A stretch of DNA of 64,000 nt from Novosphingobium sp. Rr 2-17 (GTDB taxonomy: Bacteria > Pseudomonadota > Alphaproteobacteria > Sphingomonadales > Sphingomonadaceae). The position numbers were made by a program, and so were the translations under genes. Shown here in pieces: positions 36,485 to 46,113 of the stretch. The number at the start of each line of letters is the position of its first letter. Position 1 is the first letter of the stretch. The stretch lies in assembly GCF_000272475.1 (NCBI RefSeq), contig NZ_AKFJ01000014.1, positions 45,076 to 109,075 of the forward strand, in the 5' to 3' direction. Below the pieces are notes generated by a model that was given only the letters and a program-made list of their open reading frames with translations, ran no database searches and was not told the DNA's origin.

Positions 36485-37825
36485 ATGGCTCGCACGTTCC
36501 TGAATTCCCGTATTGCCCTGGCCGTCGCTCTGTCGAGCGGACTGATATTCACCGCAGCCTCGCCTGCCTTGGCCGCAAAGAAAGAGGCCAAGCCCGCCGG
36601 CCCCGATTTCTCGGACGGGTTCCGCAAGGCTGCGGGCCCGCTGCAAGCCGCGATGGACGCAGGCACAAAGTCGGTAAGCGGCGTCCCCGCCGGTAATGAA
36701 GCAGCGCGCGATGCTGCCTATGCTTCGGCCAAGCAGGCTATCGATACCGCACTGGGCGGCAATGCGAAGGCCGCGTTCGACGCTGCCGCCCCTGCCGCGA
36801 CGACACCGGACGACAAGAACGCGCTCGGCACGCTGATGCGCAACTATGGCATCATTTCCAAGGATTTGGCCTTCAAGCAGAAGGGCAACCTGATGCAATT
36901 GGAAAGTGGCAAGGCCGCACCCGATCAGATCGGGCTGATGAACTTCGATGCCGGCGTGACCGCATACCAGCTTGCCGATTACCCTACTGCCGCGAAGTAC
37001 TTGATGGCTGCGAAGGCAGCTGGCTACCACGACAGCAACAACCAGATCGACGCCATCATTGCCGATACCTATCGCAAGAGTGGAAATACTCAGGGCCTGC
37101 TGCAGATGGCGCAGGCCGATATCGCGGCGGCCAAGGCCAAGGGCACGGCGCCTAGCGAAGAAGCGCTGCGTAATGCGTTGCAGCAGACCTATTCGGCCAA
37201 GCAGGTCGGCCCCTCGACGGAATATGCAGCGATGCTCGCTCGCTATTATCCCTCTGCCTGGAACACCTCGATTTCAGTGGTTCGCCAGATGACTTCACTG
37301 CCGCGCGAGCAGAACCTCGATCTCATGCGCCTCATGTTCCTCACTGGCGCGATGAAGGACAAGAACGACTATCTGGAGTACATCGACAACCTCGATCCGC
37401 GCGCCTACCCCGGCGAAGCGCTCAAGGTGATGGACGACGGTATCGCCAAGGGCAAGCTGAGCAATGCGGATCTGGGCGCGGACCGCTCAACCGCGTCGGG
37501 CCGCATCAGCGGGGACAAGGCCTCGCTGCCCTCGACCGAGCGTGACGCCAACAAACCAGGCGCGACGGCGGCTTCCGTCATGGGTGCCGGCGACGTCTTC
37601 ATGAGCTATGAGCAGCCTGCGAAAGCGGAAGGGTTCTACGCCAAGGCCCTGGGCCTTCCGGGCGTGGACGCCAACAAGGCTGCGCTTCGCCTTGGTATGG
37701 CCCAGGTCCAGCAGGGCAAGTATGCCGAGGCTCAGGCCAGCTTCGCCAAGGTCAGCGGCACGCGCGCTCCTGTGGCGCAGTTGTGGAACGCCTATGCCCA
37801 GAGCAAGGCCTCGCCTGCCGGTTGA
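36485..37825 (+). CDS. Exported tetratricopeptide-like repeat protein
   Basis: Protein of 446 residues with a signal peptide (about 1-30, cut near ASPALA-AKK) and a helical Ala-rich body. TPR-like helix pairs are recognisable, e.g. GVTAYQLADYPTAAKYLMAAKAAGY (about 158-182) and, near the C-terminus, RLGMAQVQQGKYAEAQASFAKV. This suggests a periplasmic scaffold, but no enzyme motif or named family is visible. The ATG at 36485 has GAGGAG upstream. It is transcribed alone, divergently from gyrA, and ends in a strong shared terminator. Confidence 0.82.
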   Translation: MARTFLNSRIALAVALSSGLIFTAASPALAAKKEAKPAGPDFSDGFRKAAGPLQAAMDAGTKSVSGVPAGNEAARDAAYASAKQAIDTALGGNAKAAFDAAAPAATTPDDKNALGTLMRNYGIISKDLAFKQKGNLMQLESGKAAPDQIGLMNFDAGVTAYQLADYPTAAKYLMAAKAAGYHDSNNQIDAIIADTYRKSGNTQGLLQMAQADIAAAKAKGTAPSEEALRNALQQTYSAKQVGPSTEYAAMLARYYPSAWNTSISVVRQMTSLPREQNLDLMRLMFLTGAMKDKNDYLEYIDNLDPRAYPGEALKVMDDGIAKGKLSNADLGADRSTASGRISGDKASLPSTERDANKPGATAASVMGAGDVFMSYEQPAKAEGFYAKALGLPGVDANKAALRLGMAQVQQGKYAEAQASFAKVSGTRAPVAQLWNAYAQSKASPAG

Positions 37826-37843
37826 TCGATCGGATAGCCTACC

Positions 37844-37885
37844 AAATGAAAGGGCGGCGGGAGAAATCCCGCCGCCCTTTCATTT
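37844..37885. terminator. Long bidirectional terminator
   Basis: A perfect 19-bp stem, from AAATGAAAGGGCGGCGGGA to its exact complement, is capped by a GAAA tetraloop. A-rich and T-rich ends on both sides let it work in both directions, for the repeat protein (+) and the carbonic anhydrase (-), which converge here. Confidence 0.92.
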
Positions 37886-37909
37886 GTTGTTGTTGCTCCG
37901 CGTCGGAGA

Positions 37910-38563
37910 TCAGACTGCGGGGGAGAACGTTCCTGTGGCGTCGTCCAGCAAGTGAAGCTGGCCGTCTGAGATCGCAAAGAAGCCCCCACGCAAACGAAGT
38001 TCGCCTTTGCCGACCTTGCTGCGTACGCACGGGAAGGTCATCAGATTCGTGAGGCTGACCTTGACCGCAGCTTGTTCCATCTCGCGCTCCGCCGTGCGAC
38101 CAGTCGTGCCGTGCTTGGCCGCGACCGGCGCGCGCGCTTCGTCCAGCATCGAAATCCAGTCCGCGATGAAGCCGCCTTCGCCGCGTTCGGTGCCTTTTAG
38201 GTCTTGCGTCAGCGCTGCCTTGCAGCCGCCACACATGCCATGGCCCATGACCAGGATTTCTTTGACCTTGAGCACTTGCACCGCAAATTCCAGCGCCGCC
38301 GAAACGCCGTGAAGACCAGGCGTGGTCTCGAACGGCGGTACTAGCGCAGCGACGTTGCGGACCACGAACATCTCGCCAGGGTAGGTGTCGAAGATCTGGC
38401 TGGGATCGACCCGGCTGTCAGAGCAGGCGATGACCATCACTTCGGGTTGCTGGCCTTGGCTCAGTTCTTCCCAGCGCTCGCGGTTGGGGTTCCACGCACT
38501 GCCACGGAAGCGGCGATAGCCTTCGAGGAGGTGGTCGAGAACGGGGATGCTGGGTTCGGTCAT
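37910..38563 (-). CDS. Beta-class carbonic anhydrase
   Basis: Zinc enzyme of 217 residues that interconverts CO2 and bicarbonate. The zinc ligands and catalytic dyad are present: ACSDSRVDP (Cys, Asp, Arg) and GHGMCGGC (His and Cys). The GxGxF-type FVVRNVAALVPP lies between them. The ATG at 38563 has AGGAG at the right distance; an in-frame extension to 38623 is unlikely. It is cytosolic (no signal peptide) and supplies bicarbonate for carboxylases. It is divergent from lipA across about 100 bp. Confidence 0.95.
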   Translation of the reverse strand: MTEPSIPVLDHLLEGYRRFRGSAWNPNRERWEELSQGQQPEVMVIACSDSRVDPSQIFDTYPGEMFVVRNVAALVPPFETTPGLHGVSAALEFAVQVLKVKEILVMGHGMCGGCKAALTQDLKGTERGEGGFIADWISMLDEARAPVAAKHGTTGRTAEREMEQAAVKVSLTNLMTFPCVRSKVGKGELRLRGGFFAISDGQLHLLDDATGTFSPAV

Positions 38564-38666
38564 GGGCGGCTCCTGCCGATTGTATCTGCTGGCGTTCCAT
38601 AACCTGCCTGCCATGGCTGGCAAGTTCGTGCTGGCAACACCGGACGCATGACACTATCTGGGCTGG

Positions 38667-39617
38667 ATGAACGACCTATCTTCCGTGCCCAGCCCAGAGC
38701 AGAACCCGGACCGGCCAACCGAACGCCAGCGCAAGCCGGACTGGATTCGCGTCAAAGCGCCGACCAGCAAGGGTTACGGCGAAACCCGCCAGCTCATGCG
38801 CGATCTGAAGCTCAACACCGTGTGCGAGGAAGCGGCCTGTCCGAACATCGGCGAGTGCTGGACCAAGAAGCACGCGACGGTGATGATTCTCGGCGATACC
38901 TGCACGCGCGCCTGCGCGTTCTGCAACGTGAAGACGGGTATGCCGGGCCGCGTTGATTCGGCAGAGCCTGCCAATGTCGCCGAACTGGCGCTGAAGACGG
39001 GTCTGCAGCACATCGTCATCACTTCGGTCGATCGCGACGATCTGCCCGACGGCGGCGCATCGCAATTCGTCAAGGTGATCCAGGAAATCCGTAAGGCAAC
39101 GCCTTCGACCACGATCGAGATCCTGACGCCGGATTTCCGCAACAAGATGCGCCCCGCGATTGAGGCGATCGTCGCTGCCGGTCCGGACGTCTACAACCAC
39201 AACCTGGAAACGGTGCCCCGGCTCTACCCCACCATCCGCCCCGGCGCGCGCTACTACGCCTCGTTGCGGTTGCTGGAGGAAGTGAAGCGGCACGATCCGT
39301 CGATCTTCACCAAGTCCGGCATCATGCTGGGCCTGGGTGAAGAGCGTTTGGAGGTCCACCAAGTGATGGACGACATGCGCTGCGCCGACATCGATTTCCT
39401 GACCATGGGGCAGTACTTGCGTCCCACGCCCAAGCACGCTGAGGTCAAGGAATTCGTCACTCCGCAAGCATTCAAGGCTTATGGCGCGATCGCTCGGGCC
39501 AAGGGTTTCCTGCAAGTCGCTTCATCGCCGCTGACGCGCTCCAGCTATCACGCGGGCGACGATTTCGCCCAGATGCGTGCGGCCCGCGAGGCGAAATTGG
39601 CGCGCAACGCGCGTTGA
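38667..39617 (+). CDS. lipA: Lipoyl synthase
   Basis: Radical-SAM enzyme that inserts two sulfurs into octanoyl groups on lipoyl domains such as those of PdhB and E2. The 316 residues have both 4Fe-4S motifs: the auxiliary [13 protein letters not shown] and the radical-[27 protein letters not shown] and [11 protein letters not shown] are also characteristic, and the C-terminal [11 protein letters not shown] carries the serine ligand. The ATG at 38667 gives the usual short N-terminal extension. The COQ10-type gene follows 26 bp on. Confidence 0.98.
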   Translation: MNDLSSVPSPEQNPDRPTERQRKPDWIRVKAPTSKGYGETRQLMRDLKLNTVCEEAACPNIGECWTKKHATVMILGDTCTRACAFCNVKTGMPGRVDSAEPANVAELALKTGLQHIVITSVDRDDLPDGGASQFVKVIQEIRKATPSTTIEILTPDFRNKMRPAIEAIVAAGPDVYNHNLETVPRLYPTIRPGARYYASLRLLEEVKRHDPSIFTKSGIMLGLGEERLEVHQVMDDMRCADIDFLTMGQYLRPTPKHAEVKEFVTPQAFKAYGAIARAKGFLQVASSPLTRSSYHAGDDFAQMRAAREAKLARNAR

Positions 39618-39643
39618 TGACCGTAGCTTTCGAGATCTGACCC

Positions 39644-40090
39644 ATGCCCGGCATCCACGAAACCCGCCGCCTGCCCTACAGTGCGGAACAGATGTACGAC
39701 CTCGTCGCCGACGTAGGCCGGTATAACGAATTCCTGCCCTGGGTGATCGCCACCCGCGTCAAAACCGATGATGGCGTCGAAATGATCGTCGACATGCTGG
39801 TGGGCTTCAAGGCCCTGCGCGAGAAGTTCACTTCACGCGTCCAGAAGGATGAGCCACGCGAAATCCGGGTTCAATACGTCGATGGGCCGATGCGCGATCT
39901 CGACAACGTGTGGAAATTCCACCCGGTGGGCGATGATGCCTGCGACTTGGAATTCGACGTGCGCTTCACCTTCCGCAATGCGCTGTTCGAAAAGCTGGCC
40001 GGCCAGTATTTCGACAAGGCATTCCGTAAGATGGTCGCCGCGTTCGAGACGCGCGCGGCAGAGTTGTACGGCGCCAAACAGGCAGGCTGA
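39644..40090 (+). CDS. Ubiquinone-binding COQ10/RatA-type START protein
   Basis: Protein of 148 residues that covers one START/polyketide-cyclase domain, beginning ETRRLPYSAEQMYDLVADVGRYNEFLPW, the standard COQ10 opening. In mitochondria Coq10 binds ubiquinone and aids respiration; the E. coli relative RatA was described as a ribosome-association toxin. The position beside lipA and the alphaproteobacterial origin favour the respiratory role. No antitoxin partner is adjacent. It converges with the CinA-type gene. Confidence 0.9.
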   Translation: MPGIHETRRLPYSAEQMYDLVADVGRYNEFLPWVIATRVKTDDGVEMIVDMLVGFKALREKFTSRVQKDEPREIRVQYVDGPMRDLDNVWKFHPVGDDACDLEFDVRFTFRNALFEKLAGQYFDKAFRKMVAAFETRAAELYGAKQAG

Positions 40091-40106
40091 CGCGGCGGAG
40101 CCCGCG

Positions 40107-40607
40107 TTAGGGTAGCAGCAATTCCAGCGCGATCAACGCGGCCTGATGGCGGATTTCGCCACGGGTCTGGCCGTCCAGCAGCTTCTGCTCAGCGTTGACG
40201 TTTTCCTCGCCCCGCATTGCGCAAGCGAAGACGACGGTGCCAACCGGCTTCATCTCCGTGCCGCCGTCCGGCCCGGCAACCCCGCTGATCGCCACGGCAA
40301 TGTCCGCGCGGCTATGCTCGATCGCGCCTTGGGCCATAGCCCAGGCCGTCGCAGGCGATACGGCGCCGAACGCGTCGATGATATCGGACTGGACGCCCAG
40401 CATCTCCATCTTCGCTTCGTTCGAATAGGTCACGAAGCCACGGTCGAGCACGGCGGATGAACCCGGAATCTCGGTCAGCGCTGCGCAGACGAGACCGCCG
40501 GTGCAGCTTTCCGCCACTGCGACCATCCGCCCCGCCGCCTTGTTCTCGGCAATGACGCGGGCGGCGAGCGCAGTCAGGTCATCGGCGAGCGAATGGGCAT
40601 CGGCCAT
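40107..40607 (-). CDS. CinA C-terminal-domain protein (nicotinamide-nucleotide amidase, PncC type)
   Basis: Protein of 166 residues that is only the C-terminal domain of CinA. Hallmarks are VAVAESCTGGLVCAALTEIPGSS with the reactive serine, FVTYSNEAKMEMLGV and ISGVAGPDGGTEMKPVGTV. Stand-alone versions hydrolyse NMN to NaMN plus ammonia in NAD recycling. The ATG at 40607 lies one base past the stop of the upstream exported protein, so the two are translationally linked; a longer frame upstream is antisense-like. Confidence 0.9.
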   Translation of the reverse strand: MADAHSLADDLTALAARVIAENKAAGRMVAVAESCTGGLVCAALTEIPGSSAVLDRGFVTYSNEAKMEMLGVQSDIIDAFGAVSPATAWAMAQGAIEHSRADIAVAISGVAGPDGGTEMKPVGTVVFACAMRGEENVNAEQKLLDGQTRGEIRHQAALIALELLLP

Positions 40608-40608
40608 A

Positions 40609-41145
40609 TCAGCGTGGCCCGTCGTCGCCGCAGAGCGAAACTTTGCCGATCCTGGGATTGGCCGCGCTGGCGACTTCGATCGACAAGGCGATGAGGCCGG
40701 CGGTGTTCTCGGGCGGCAAAGGCGCCAGCAAGTTGATCGCCGCATCCAGCTTGTCGCATGACTTGAGGGCGATGCGCTGCGAAACCAGCCCTTCCACAAA
40801 GACATCCGCCATTTGACGCAGGTTTTCGTCGGGAAGGTTGGCAGTCAGCCTGGCGGTATCGCTATTGCCACCCAGCGCTTTGAGCAGCGCCGGCTTGGCT
40901 TGGGGCCAATAGCGGGCCTTCTGGGTGCCATAACGCGCGGCCAGTTCGGCGCCGTGAGCGCGCAGGAACGAATCGGCGGGAAGCGTGGCTGCACAACGCT
41001 TGGCGGTGCCGTTGATGGCCTGGGGCAAGGCATAAGCGATCAACGATGTCGCCTCGTGCTTGGTCAGGCAGACAGGCTCTGCGGCGGAGGCAATGCCTGG
41101 CGCGATCACGAGCAAGGCGAGAGGGGCGAGGATCAATCGACGCAT
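40609..41145 (-). CDS. Exported protein of unknown function
   Basis: Protein of 178 residues with a signal peptide (about 1-21, MRRLILAPLALLVIAPGIASA). The mature part is mostly helical and has four cysteines (in EPVCLTK, AKRCAAT, LKSCDKL and VSLCGDD) that could form two disulfides in the periplasm. I recognise no named domain. The ATG at 41145 has AGGAAAG upstream; the TTG two codons earlier is less likely. It is the first gene of a two-gene unit with the CinA-type amidase and follows ispDF by about 30 bp. Confidence 0.75.
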   Translation of the reverse strand: MRRLILAPLALLVIAPGIASAAEPVCLTKHEATSLIAYALPQAINGTAKRCAATLPADSFLRAHGAELAARYGTQKARYWPQAKPALLKALGGNSDTARLTANLPDENLRQMADVFVEGLVSQRIALKSCDKLDAAINLLAPLPPENTAGLIALSIEVASAANPRIGKVSLCGDDGPR

Positions 41146-41174
41146 GAACAAGTCTTTCCTTTGTCGGTAGGCGA

Positions 41175-42329
41175 TCAGACCCGTTCGAGGCTGACTGCCG
41201 CCTGCGCTGCTATGCCTTCACCCCGCCCGGTGAAACCCAGCTTTTCAGTAGTGGTTGCCTTCACGCTGATCGCAGTGATGTCAACGCCGAGGATCTGCGC
41301 GATCCGGGCGCGCATCGCTTCGCGGTGCGGCCCGATCTTGGGGGCTTCGCAAATGATCGTCACGTCCGCATTGCCCAAGGCATAGCCGGCCTCGGCCACG
41401 AGCTGTCCCGCGTGGGCCAGGAACATGTGCGAGGCCGCGCCTTTCCAGCGCATGTCGCTGGGCGGGAAATGCTGTCCGATGTCGCCCGCGCCGATCGCAC
41501 CTAGCATCGCGTCGACCAGCGCATGAATTGCGACGTCGGCATCACTATGCCCTGCAAGTCCATGAGTATGTTCGATTTTTACTCCGCACAGCCAAAGCTC
41601 TTCGCCTTCACTGAGGCGATGGACGTCGTACCCGGTTCCTACCCGAACGCGGGGGGCAGGGGCGGCAAAGTCGGACGGGGTAGTCAGCTTGTGCAAGGCT
41701 TCGTCTCCTTCGACGAGCGCGACTTCGATACCGTGGGCCTGCGCCACCTGGGCATCGTCTCCGGCATTGGTGGCGCCGACCCAGGCACGATGTGCGGCGA
41801 GAATATCGGCGAAGCGGAACGCCTGCGGGGTCTGCACCCGGCGCAGCGCCGCACGCTCAGCCGTCGCGCCCATCAGCGATCCGTCCGCATGGGCGAGGCT
41901 ATCGACAACCGGCAGCACCGGGATAGCGGCGGCTTGGGAAACAAGCGCATCCACCAGTCTCGCGACGACAGCGCGAGGCACAATCGGTCGTGCGGCATCA
42001 TGGACCAGCACGATGTCAGGCGCGACGAGGGCGAGCACTTCGAGGCCAAGCCGAACCGACTCCTGCCGCGTGGCCCCGCCGGCCGTGAACTGGACGCCGC
42101 CAATGCCCTGCAACGCCTCGCGCGCGACAGCGTCGGCGCCAGCGGGAATGACTACGACGATCGACCGGCAGCCGACCTCTGCCAGCGCCTCGACCGAGTG
42201 CCGCAGCACGGGCTTGCCGCGCCACCGGGCGAACTGCTTGGGTAGAGGCTGCCCCGCGCGCAGGCCTTGGCCGGCAGCAACAACGACGGCGGCAAGGCTC
42301 AGAGCGCATTGTGACACGTTTTGCGACAT
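41175..42329 (-). CDS. ispDF: Bifunctional IspD/IspF of the MEP isoprenoid pathway
   Basis: A single 384-residue chain holds two non-consecutive enzymes. The N-terminal cytidylyltransferase IspD (about 1-225) has the nucleotide loop [19 protein letters not shown] with the essential Arg and Lys, and later [11 protein letters not shown]. The C-terminal IspF cyclase (about 228-384) has [26 protein letters not shown] and [11 protein letters not shown]. The IspDF fusion is typical of alphaproteobacteria. The ATG at 42329 precedes the IspD strand; upstream residues are unconserved. It is divergent from dusB. Confidence 0.97.
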   Translation of the reverse strand: MSQNVSQCALSLAAVVVAAGQGLRAGQPLPKQFARWRGKPVLRHSVEALAEVGCRSIVVVIPAGADAVAREALQGIGGVQFTAGGATRQESVRLGLEVLALVAPDIVLVHDAARPIVPRAVVARLVDALVSQAAAIPVLPVVDSLAHADGSLMGATAERAALRRVQTPQAFRFADILAAHRAWVGATNAGDDAQVAQAHGIEVALVEGDEALHKLTTPSDFAAPAPRVRVGTGYDVHRLSEGEELWLCGVKIEHTHGLAGHSDADVAIHALVDAMLGAIGAGDIGQHFPPSDMRWKGAASHMFLAHAGQLVAEAGYALGNADVTIICEAPKIGPHREAMRARIAQILGVDITAISVKATTTEKLGFTGRGEGIAAQAAVSLERV

Positions 42330-42374
42330 GGCCGTGGCGGGTAATCGCTTGCTCGCACGAGGGCAATCCACTAT

Positions 42375-42399
42375 GCGCTGCCTGTTTTTTAGGCAGCGC
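42375..42399 (+). promoter_or_regulatory. Perfect hairpin in the dusB leader
   Basis: GCGCTGCCT and AGGCAGCGC pair exactly around a GTTTTTT loop. The hairpin ends 10 bases before the dusB ATG, where no Shine-Dalgarno sequence is visible. It could modulate dusB-ntr operon translation, or serve as a terminator for transcripts entering from the left. Confidence 0.45.
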
Positions 42400-42409
42400 T
42401 GCACACTCC

Positions 42410-43456
42410 ATGACCCATTTGCCCGATCCCCCGGCATTGATGCCGATCCATGTCGGTCCCGTGACGATCGACTGCCCGGTCGTGCTTGCGCCGATGACGG
42501 GGGTTTCGGACTTGCCGTTCCGCAAGATGGTGCGTGGCTTCGGCTCCGGCCTCAACGTCACCGAGATGATCGCCAGCCCGGCCGCCATCCGCGAAACTCG
42601 CGTTTCGCTGCAAAAGGCGATGTGGGATGTCATCGAAGATCCGGTGTCGATGCAGCTCGTGGGCTGCGAGCCCGAGCAGATGGGCGAGGCCGCCAAGCTG
42701 GTCGAAGACCGAGGCGCGGCCATCATCGACATCAACATGGGCTGCCCGGTGCGCAAGGTCGTCAATGGCGATGCCGGCTCAGCGCTGATGCGCGACGTTC
42801 CGCTGGCAACCAGGCTGATCGAAGCAACCGTGAAGGCGGTTAAGGTGCCCGTGACTGTGAAGATGCGGATGGGTTGGTGCCATGACAGCCTGAATGCGCC
42901 GGAACTGGCCCGCATTGCCGAAGACCTGGGCGCTAAGATGATTACCGTCCACGGGCGCACGCGCAACCAGATGTACAAGGGCGAGGCCGACTGGGCCTTC
43001 GTACGCCGAGTGAAGGACGCGGTCTCGATCCCGGTCATCGTCAATGGCGACATCTGCACGGTTGAAGATGCGGCGAACGCCCTCGATCAGTCGGGCGCCG
43101 ATGGCGTGATGATCGGTCGCGGTTCGTACGGTCGCCCGTGGTTCCTGGCGCAAGTGATGCAGTGGTGGCGCGGGCAGGCCATTTCGGCGGACCCGGACTT
43201 TGGACAACAATACGAAATCATCCGTACCCACTACGAAGCTATGCTCGACCACTACGGTGAGGATACCGGCGTGAAGATGGCGCGCAAGCACTTGGGATGG
43301 TACATCAAGGGCATCCGTGGTTCGGCTGAATTTCGTAACAAGATCAACTTCGTAGACAACGCAGATCAAGTTCTGCGCGAATTGGCGGAGTTTTACGCGC
43401 CGTTCCGCGACGCGCAAGTTCCGGCAAACGCCGACGGGCAACGCCACGCTGCATGA
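42410..43456 (+). CDS. dusB: tRNA-dihydrouridine synthase B (NifR3)
   Basis: FMN-dependent enzyme that reduces uridine in the tRNA D-loop. The 348 residues contain [16 protein letters not shown], the catalytic-Cys stretch [35 protein letters not shown] and [11 protein letters not shown]. The start is ATG at 42410; an ATG at 42440 is possible and neither has a clear Shine-Dalgarno. The ntrB start overlaps the stop by 4 bp: the nifR3-ntrB-ntrC order is classical in alphaproteobacteria and ties tRNA modification to nitrogen-regulator expression. Confidence 0.96.
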   Translation: MTHLPDPPALMPIHVGPVTIDCPVVLAPMTGVSDLPFRKMVRGFGSGLNVTEMIASPAAIRETRVSLQKAMWDVIEDPVSMQLVGCEPEQMGEAAKLVEDRGAAIIDINMGCPVRKVVNGDAGSALMRDVPLATRLIEATVKAVKVPVTVKMRMGWCHDSLNAPELARIAEDLGAKMITVHGRTRNQMYKGEADWAFVRRVKDAVSIPVIVNGDICTVEDAANALDQSGADGVMIGRGSYGRPWFLAQVMQWWRGQAISADPDFGQQYEIIRTHYEAMLDHYGEDTGVKMARKHLGWYIKGIRGSAEFRNKINFVDNADQVLRELAEFYAPFRDAQVPANADGQRHAA

Positions 43457-44592
43457 GTATCGCGAGCCGGACCACTTTGCCGGATGCTCAGCGGCTGCTC
43501 GCTAGCCTGCCCCATGCGGTCGTCCTGCTCGAACCCGGCCTCCGCATCGCGTCCCTCAACCCGGCAGCCGAGCAGTTCTTCGGTCAGTCCGCACGGCTGC
43601 TGGTGGGCAGTTTTCTGACCGATATCGTCTCGTTCCCGGACCGCCGCCTGCTCGACCGGCTCGACGATTTCGAAACGCCGGTGTCGGCGCGTGAAGTGGA
43701 AGTGGCGCTGCGAGGCAAAGGCGTGCGCCGCATCGACGTGAATGTCGCTCCTGTGGCGGACACTCCTGGCTGGCAGGTCCTGACGATCAACGACAATAGT
43801 GCCGCAGAGGCTTTGGGCGACGATTCCGGCGGGCCCGACAACGCCGTCCTGCGCGGCCCGGAAATCCTCGCTCACGAAATCAAGAACCCGCTCGCCGGAA
43901 TTCGCGGCGCCGCGCAATTGCTCGCCCGTAAGGTCGGCGACCGCGACCGTGCCTTGACCGACCTTATCACCGGAGAAGTCGACCGGATCGCCGGGTTGAT
44001 TGAGCGGATGCAACGGCTTTCGGGGCGCACTACGCCACCGGTCGAGGCGTGCAACCTTCACGAGGCGGCGCGCCGCGCGATCGACGTGATCGAGGCCGCG
44101 AACGGGATCGTCGGCGCAAAAGGCCGCAAGCCAGTGCGTCTCGTCGAAGAGTTTGATCCCTCGCTGCCGCCTGTGCTGGGCAGTCCGGACGGACTGGTGC
44201 AAGTCATCATCAACCTGCTGTCGAACGCGATCGAGGCATGCCCCGATGGCGAGGATGCCCGCGTGACGATCCGCACTCGTTTTGCCAGCGGACTGCAGTT
44301 GCAGACGTCCGTTTCGGGCGCGCCGCTGCGGCTGCCTGTCGAAGTGCGGGTGAGCGACAACGGCCCCGGCATAGATCCGGCCATGCGAGATCATATCTTC
44401 GAGCCGTTCGTTACGACCAAGAAAGCCGGGCAGGGCCTAGGATTGCCGCTGGTGCGCAAGCTGGTGCGCGACATGAACGGGCGCATCACCCACGAACGCG
44501 ACGACGAAGCGCGGCTCACCCACTTTCGCGTCCATCTGCCCCTGGCCCGCGAGCCCCGCACCCGGGCATCCAGAAAAAGGACCGTGGCATGA
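43453..44592 (+). CDS. ntrB: Nitrogen-regulation sensor kinase NtrB (GlnL)
   Basis: Cytosolic histidine kinase of 379 residues that phosphorylates NtrC when nitrogen is scarce and is controlled by PII. A PAS domain (about 14-110) is followed by the phosphorylation helix [23 protein letters not shown] and an ATPase domain with [17 protein letters not shown] and [12 protein letters not shown]. No membrane segment is seen, as expected for NtrB. It overlaps dusB and ntrC by 4 bp each. Confidence 0.96.
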   Translation: MSIASRTTLPDAQRLLASLPHAVVLLEPGLRIASLNPAAEQFFGQSARLLVGSFLTDIVSFPDRRLLDRLDDFETPVSAREVEVALRGKGVRRIDVNVAPVADTPGWQVLTINDNSAAEALGDDSGGPDNAVLRGPEILAHEIKNPLAGIRGAAQLLARKVGDRDRALTDLITGEVDRIAGLIERMQRLSGRTTPPVEACNLHEAARRAIDVIEAANGIVGAKGRKPVRLVEEFDPSLPPVLGSPDGLVQVIINLLSNAIEACPDGEDARVTIRTRFASGLQLQTSVSGAPLRLPVEVRVSDNGPGIDPAMRDHIFEPFVTTKKAGQGLGLPLVRKLVRDMNGRITHERDDEARLTHFRVHLPLAREPRTRASRKRTVA

Positions 44593-46013
44593 GCGTCCTG
44601 CTGGTCGAAGACGACATGTCCATCGCGATCGTCATTACGGCCGCGCTCGAAGATGAAGGCTTTTGCGTCACCCACTGCGACACGATCGCGGAGCGCGACC
44701 GATTGCTGGGCGAGCGCGCTTACCAGGCGTTGGTCACCGACGTTATGCTGCCCGATGGCGATGGGATCGACACGATCGATCGGGTGAGGGCGCTGCACCC
44801 GGACATGCCGATCGTCATCCTGTCGGCCCAGAACACGTTGGATACGGCGGTGCGCGCGACCGGCACCGGCGCATTCGAGTATTTCCCCAAGCCTTTCGAC
44901 ATCGACGAGCTGGCCCGAACCGTGCGCCAAGCTGCCGGCGCGTCGCAGAGCAGTTCCGCCGATGGCCAGGAGCCGTTGGGCGATGGACTCCCCCTGGTCG
45001 GGCGCAGCGCGGCGATGCAATCGGTGTTTCGCATGATTACCCGCGTGTTGCGCAATGATCTGACGGTCTTGATCCTGGGCGAGTCCGGCACGGGCAAGGA
45101 ACTGGTGGCCGAAGCCATTCACCAACTCGGTAACCGGCGCGATGGCCCGTTCATCGCGGTGAACACCGCGGCTATCCCCGCTGAACTGATCGAAAGTGAG
45201 CTGTTCGGCCACGAAAAAGGCGCCTTCACCGGCGCGGTCGCGCGCCATGTCGGCAAGTTCGAGCAGGCGGCGGGAGGCACCTTGTTTCTGGACGAGATCG
45301 GCGACATGCCGATGCAGGCGCAGACCCGCCTGCTGCGCGCGCTGCAGTCAGGCACCGTGCGCCGTGTCGGCGGGCGTGACGAGATCCGCCTCGACACCCG
45401 CATTATCGCTGCCACCAACAAGGATCTGGAACCAGAGATCGCCGCCGGGCGGTTCCGGGAAGACCTGTACTATCGCCTCAACGTCGTGCCGATCCTGATG
45501 CCGCCGCTGCGCGATCGTCGCGATGATATCGATGTGCTGGCTCGGCACTTCCTAAAGCATGCGGCCAATGAAGGGCTGCCGCGCCGCCAGCTTACTGCCG
45601 ATGCAGCCGAACTGCTCAGCCGCCAGCCATGGCGCGGCAACGTGCGCGAGCTCAAGAACTTCATCTACCGCTTGGCGCTGCTGGCACGCGAGGATGTTAT
45701 CGACGCCGAAGCGGTACTGCCGCTGCTGACGTTCGAGACCAACCAGAACGACAATGCATTCGGGGTGGGTGAAGAAAGTCAAACGATCGAGGGCGCGGTC
45801 GCTCGTTGGCTCACGGCTACCAGGCCCGCGACCGGGACTATCTACGATAGCGCGCTGGCGGCGTTCGAACGGCCACTGTTCACCGAGGTTTTGCGCGAGA
45901 CCGGCGGTAATCAGTTGCGCGCGGCGCAGGCGCTGGGCATCAATCGCAACACGTTGCGCAAGCGCTTGGTCGAACTGGCGCTCGATCCCGAGGCTTTCGC
46001 CCGCAGGATATGA
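44589..46013 (+). CDS. ntrC: Nitrogen-regulation response regulator NtrC
   Basis: Sigma-54-dependent activator of 474 residues. Receiver domain with phosphoacceptor Asp51 (TDVMLPDGDG); AAA+ domain with LGESGTGKELVAEAIH, the sigma-54-contact loop KGAFTGAV and FLDEIGDM; Fis-type helix-turn-helix at the end (NQLRAAQALGINRNTLRKRL). The complete GAFTGA motif shows that it can activate sigma-54 promoters, in contrast to the NtrX encoded downstream. The ATG at 44589 overlaps ntrB; the long frame upstream in the same phase is a shadow of ntrB. Confidence 0.97.
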   Translation: MSVLLVEDDMSIAIVITAALEDEGFCVTHCDTIAERDRLLGERAYQALVTDVMLPDGDGIDTIDRVRALHPDMPIVILSAQNTLDTAVRATGTGAFEYFPKPFDIDELARTVRQAAGASQSSSADGQEPLGDGLPLVGRSAAMQSVFRMITRVLRNDLTVLILGESGTGKELVAEAIHQLGNRRDGPFIAVNTAAIPAELIESELFGHEKGAFTGAVARHVGKFEQAAGGTLFLDEIGDMPMQAQTRLLRALQSGTVRRVGGRDEIRLDTRIIAATNKDLEPEIAAGRFREDLYYRLNVVPILMPPLRDRRDDIDVLARHFLKHAANEGLPRRQLTADAAELLSRQPWRGNVRELKNFIYRLALLAREDVIDAEAVLPLLTFETNQNDNAFGVGEESQTIEGAVARWLTATRPATGTIYDSALAAFERPLFTEVLRETGGNQLRAAQALGINRNTLRKRLVELALDPEAFARRI

Positions 46014-46113
46014 TGTTTGTAAAACCCGATTTCAGTCGGACCGAACCGCATTGCCGACATTGCCTCAAAACACTCTTGCATAAACGCAACAGTGCTGTTG
46101 TAACGGCGCAACG

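Noticed and set aside
39644..40607. RatA-type toxin-antitoxin pair
   Set aside because: The COQ10/RatA-like gene has no adjacent RatB-like antitoxin; the neighbour is a convergent CinA-type amidase.
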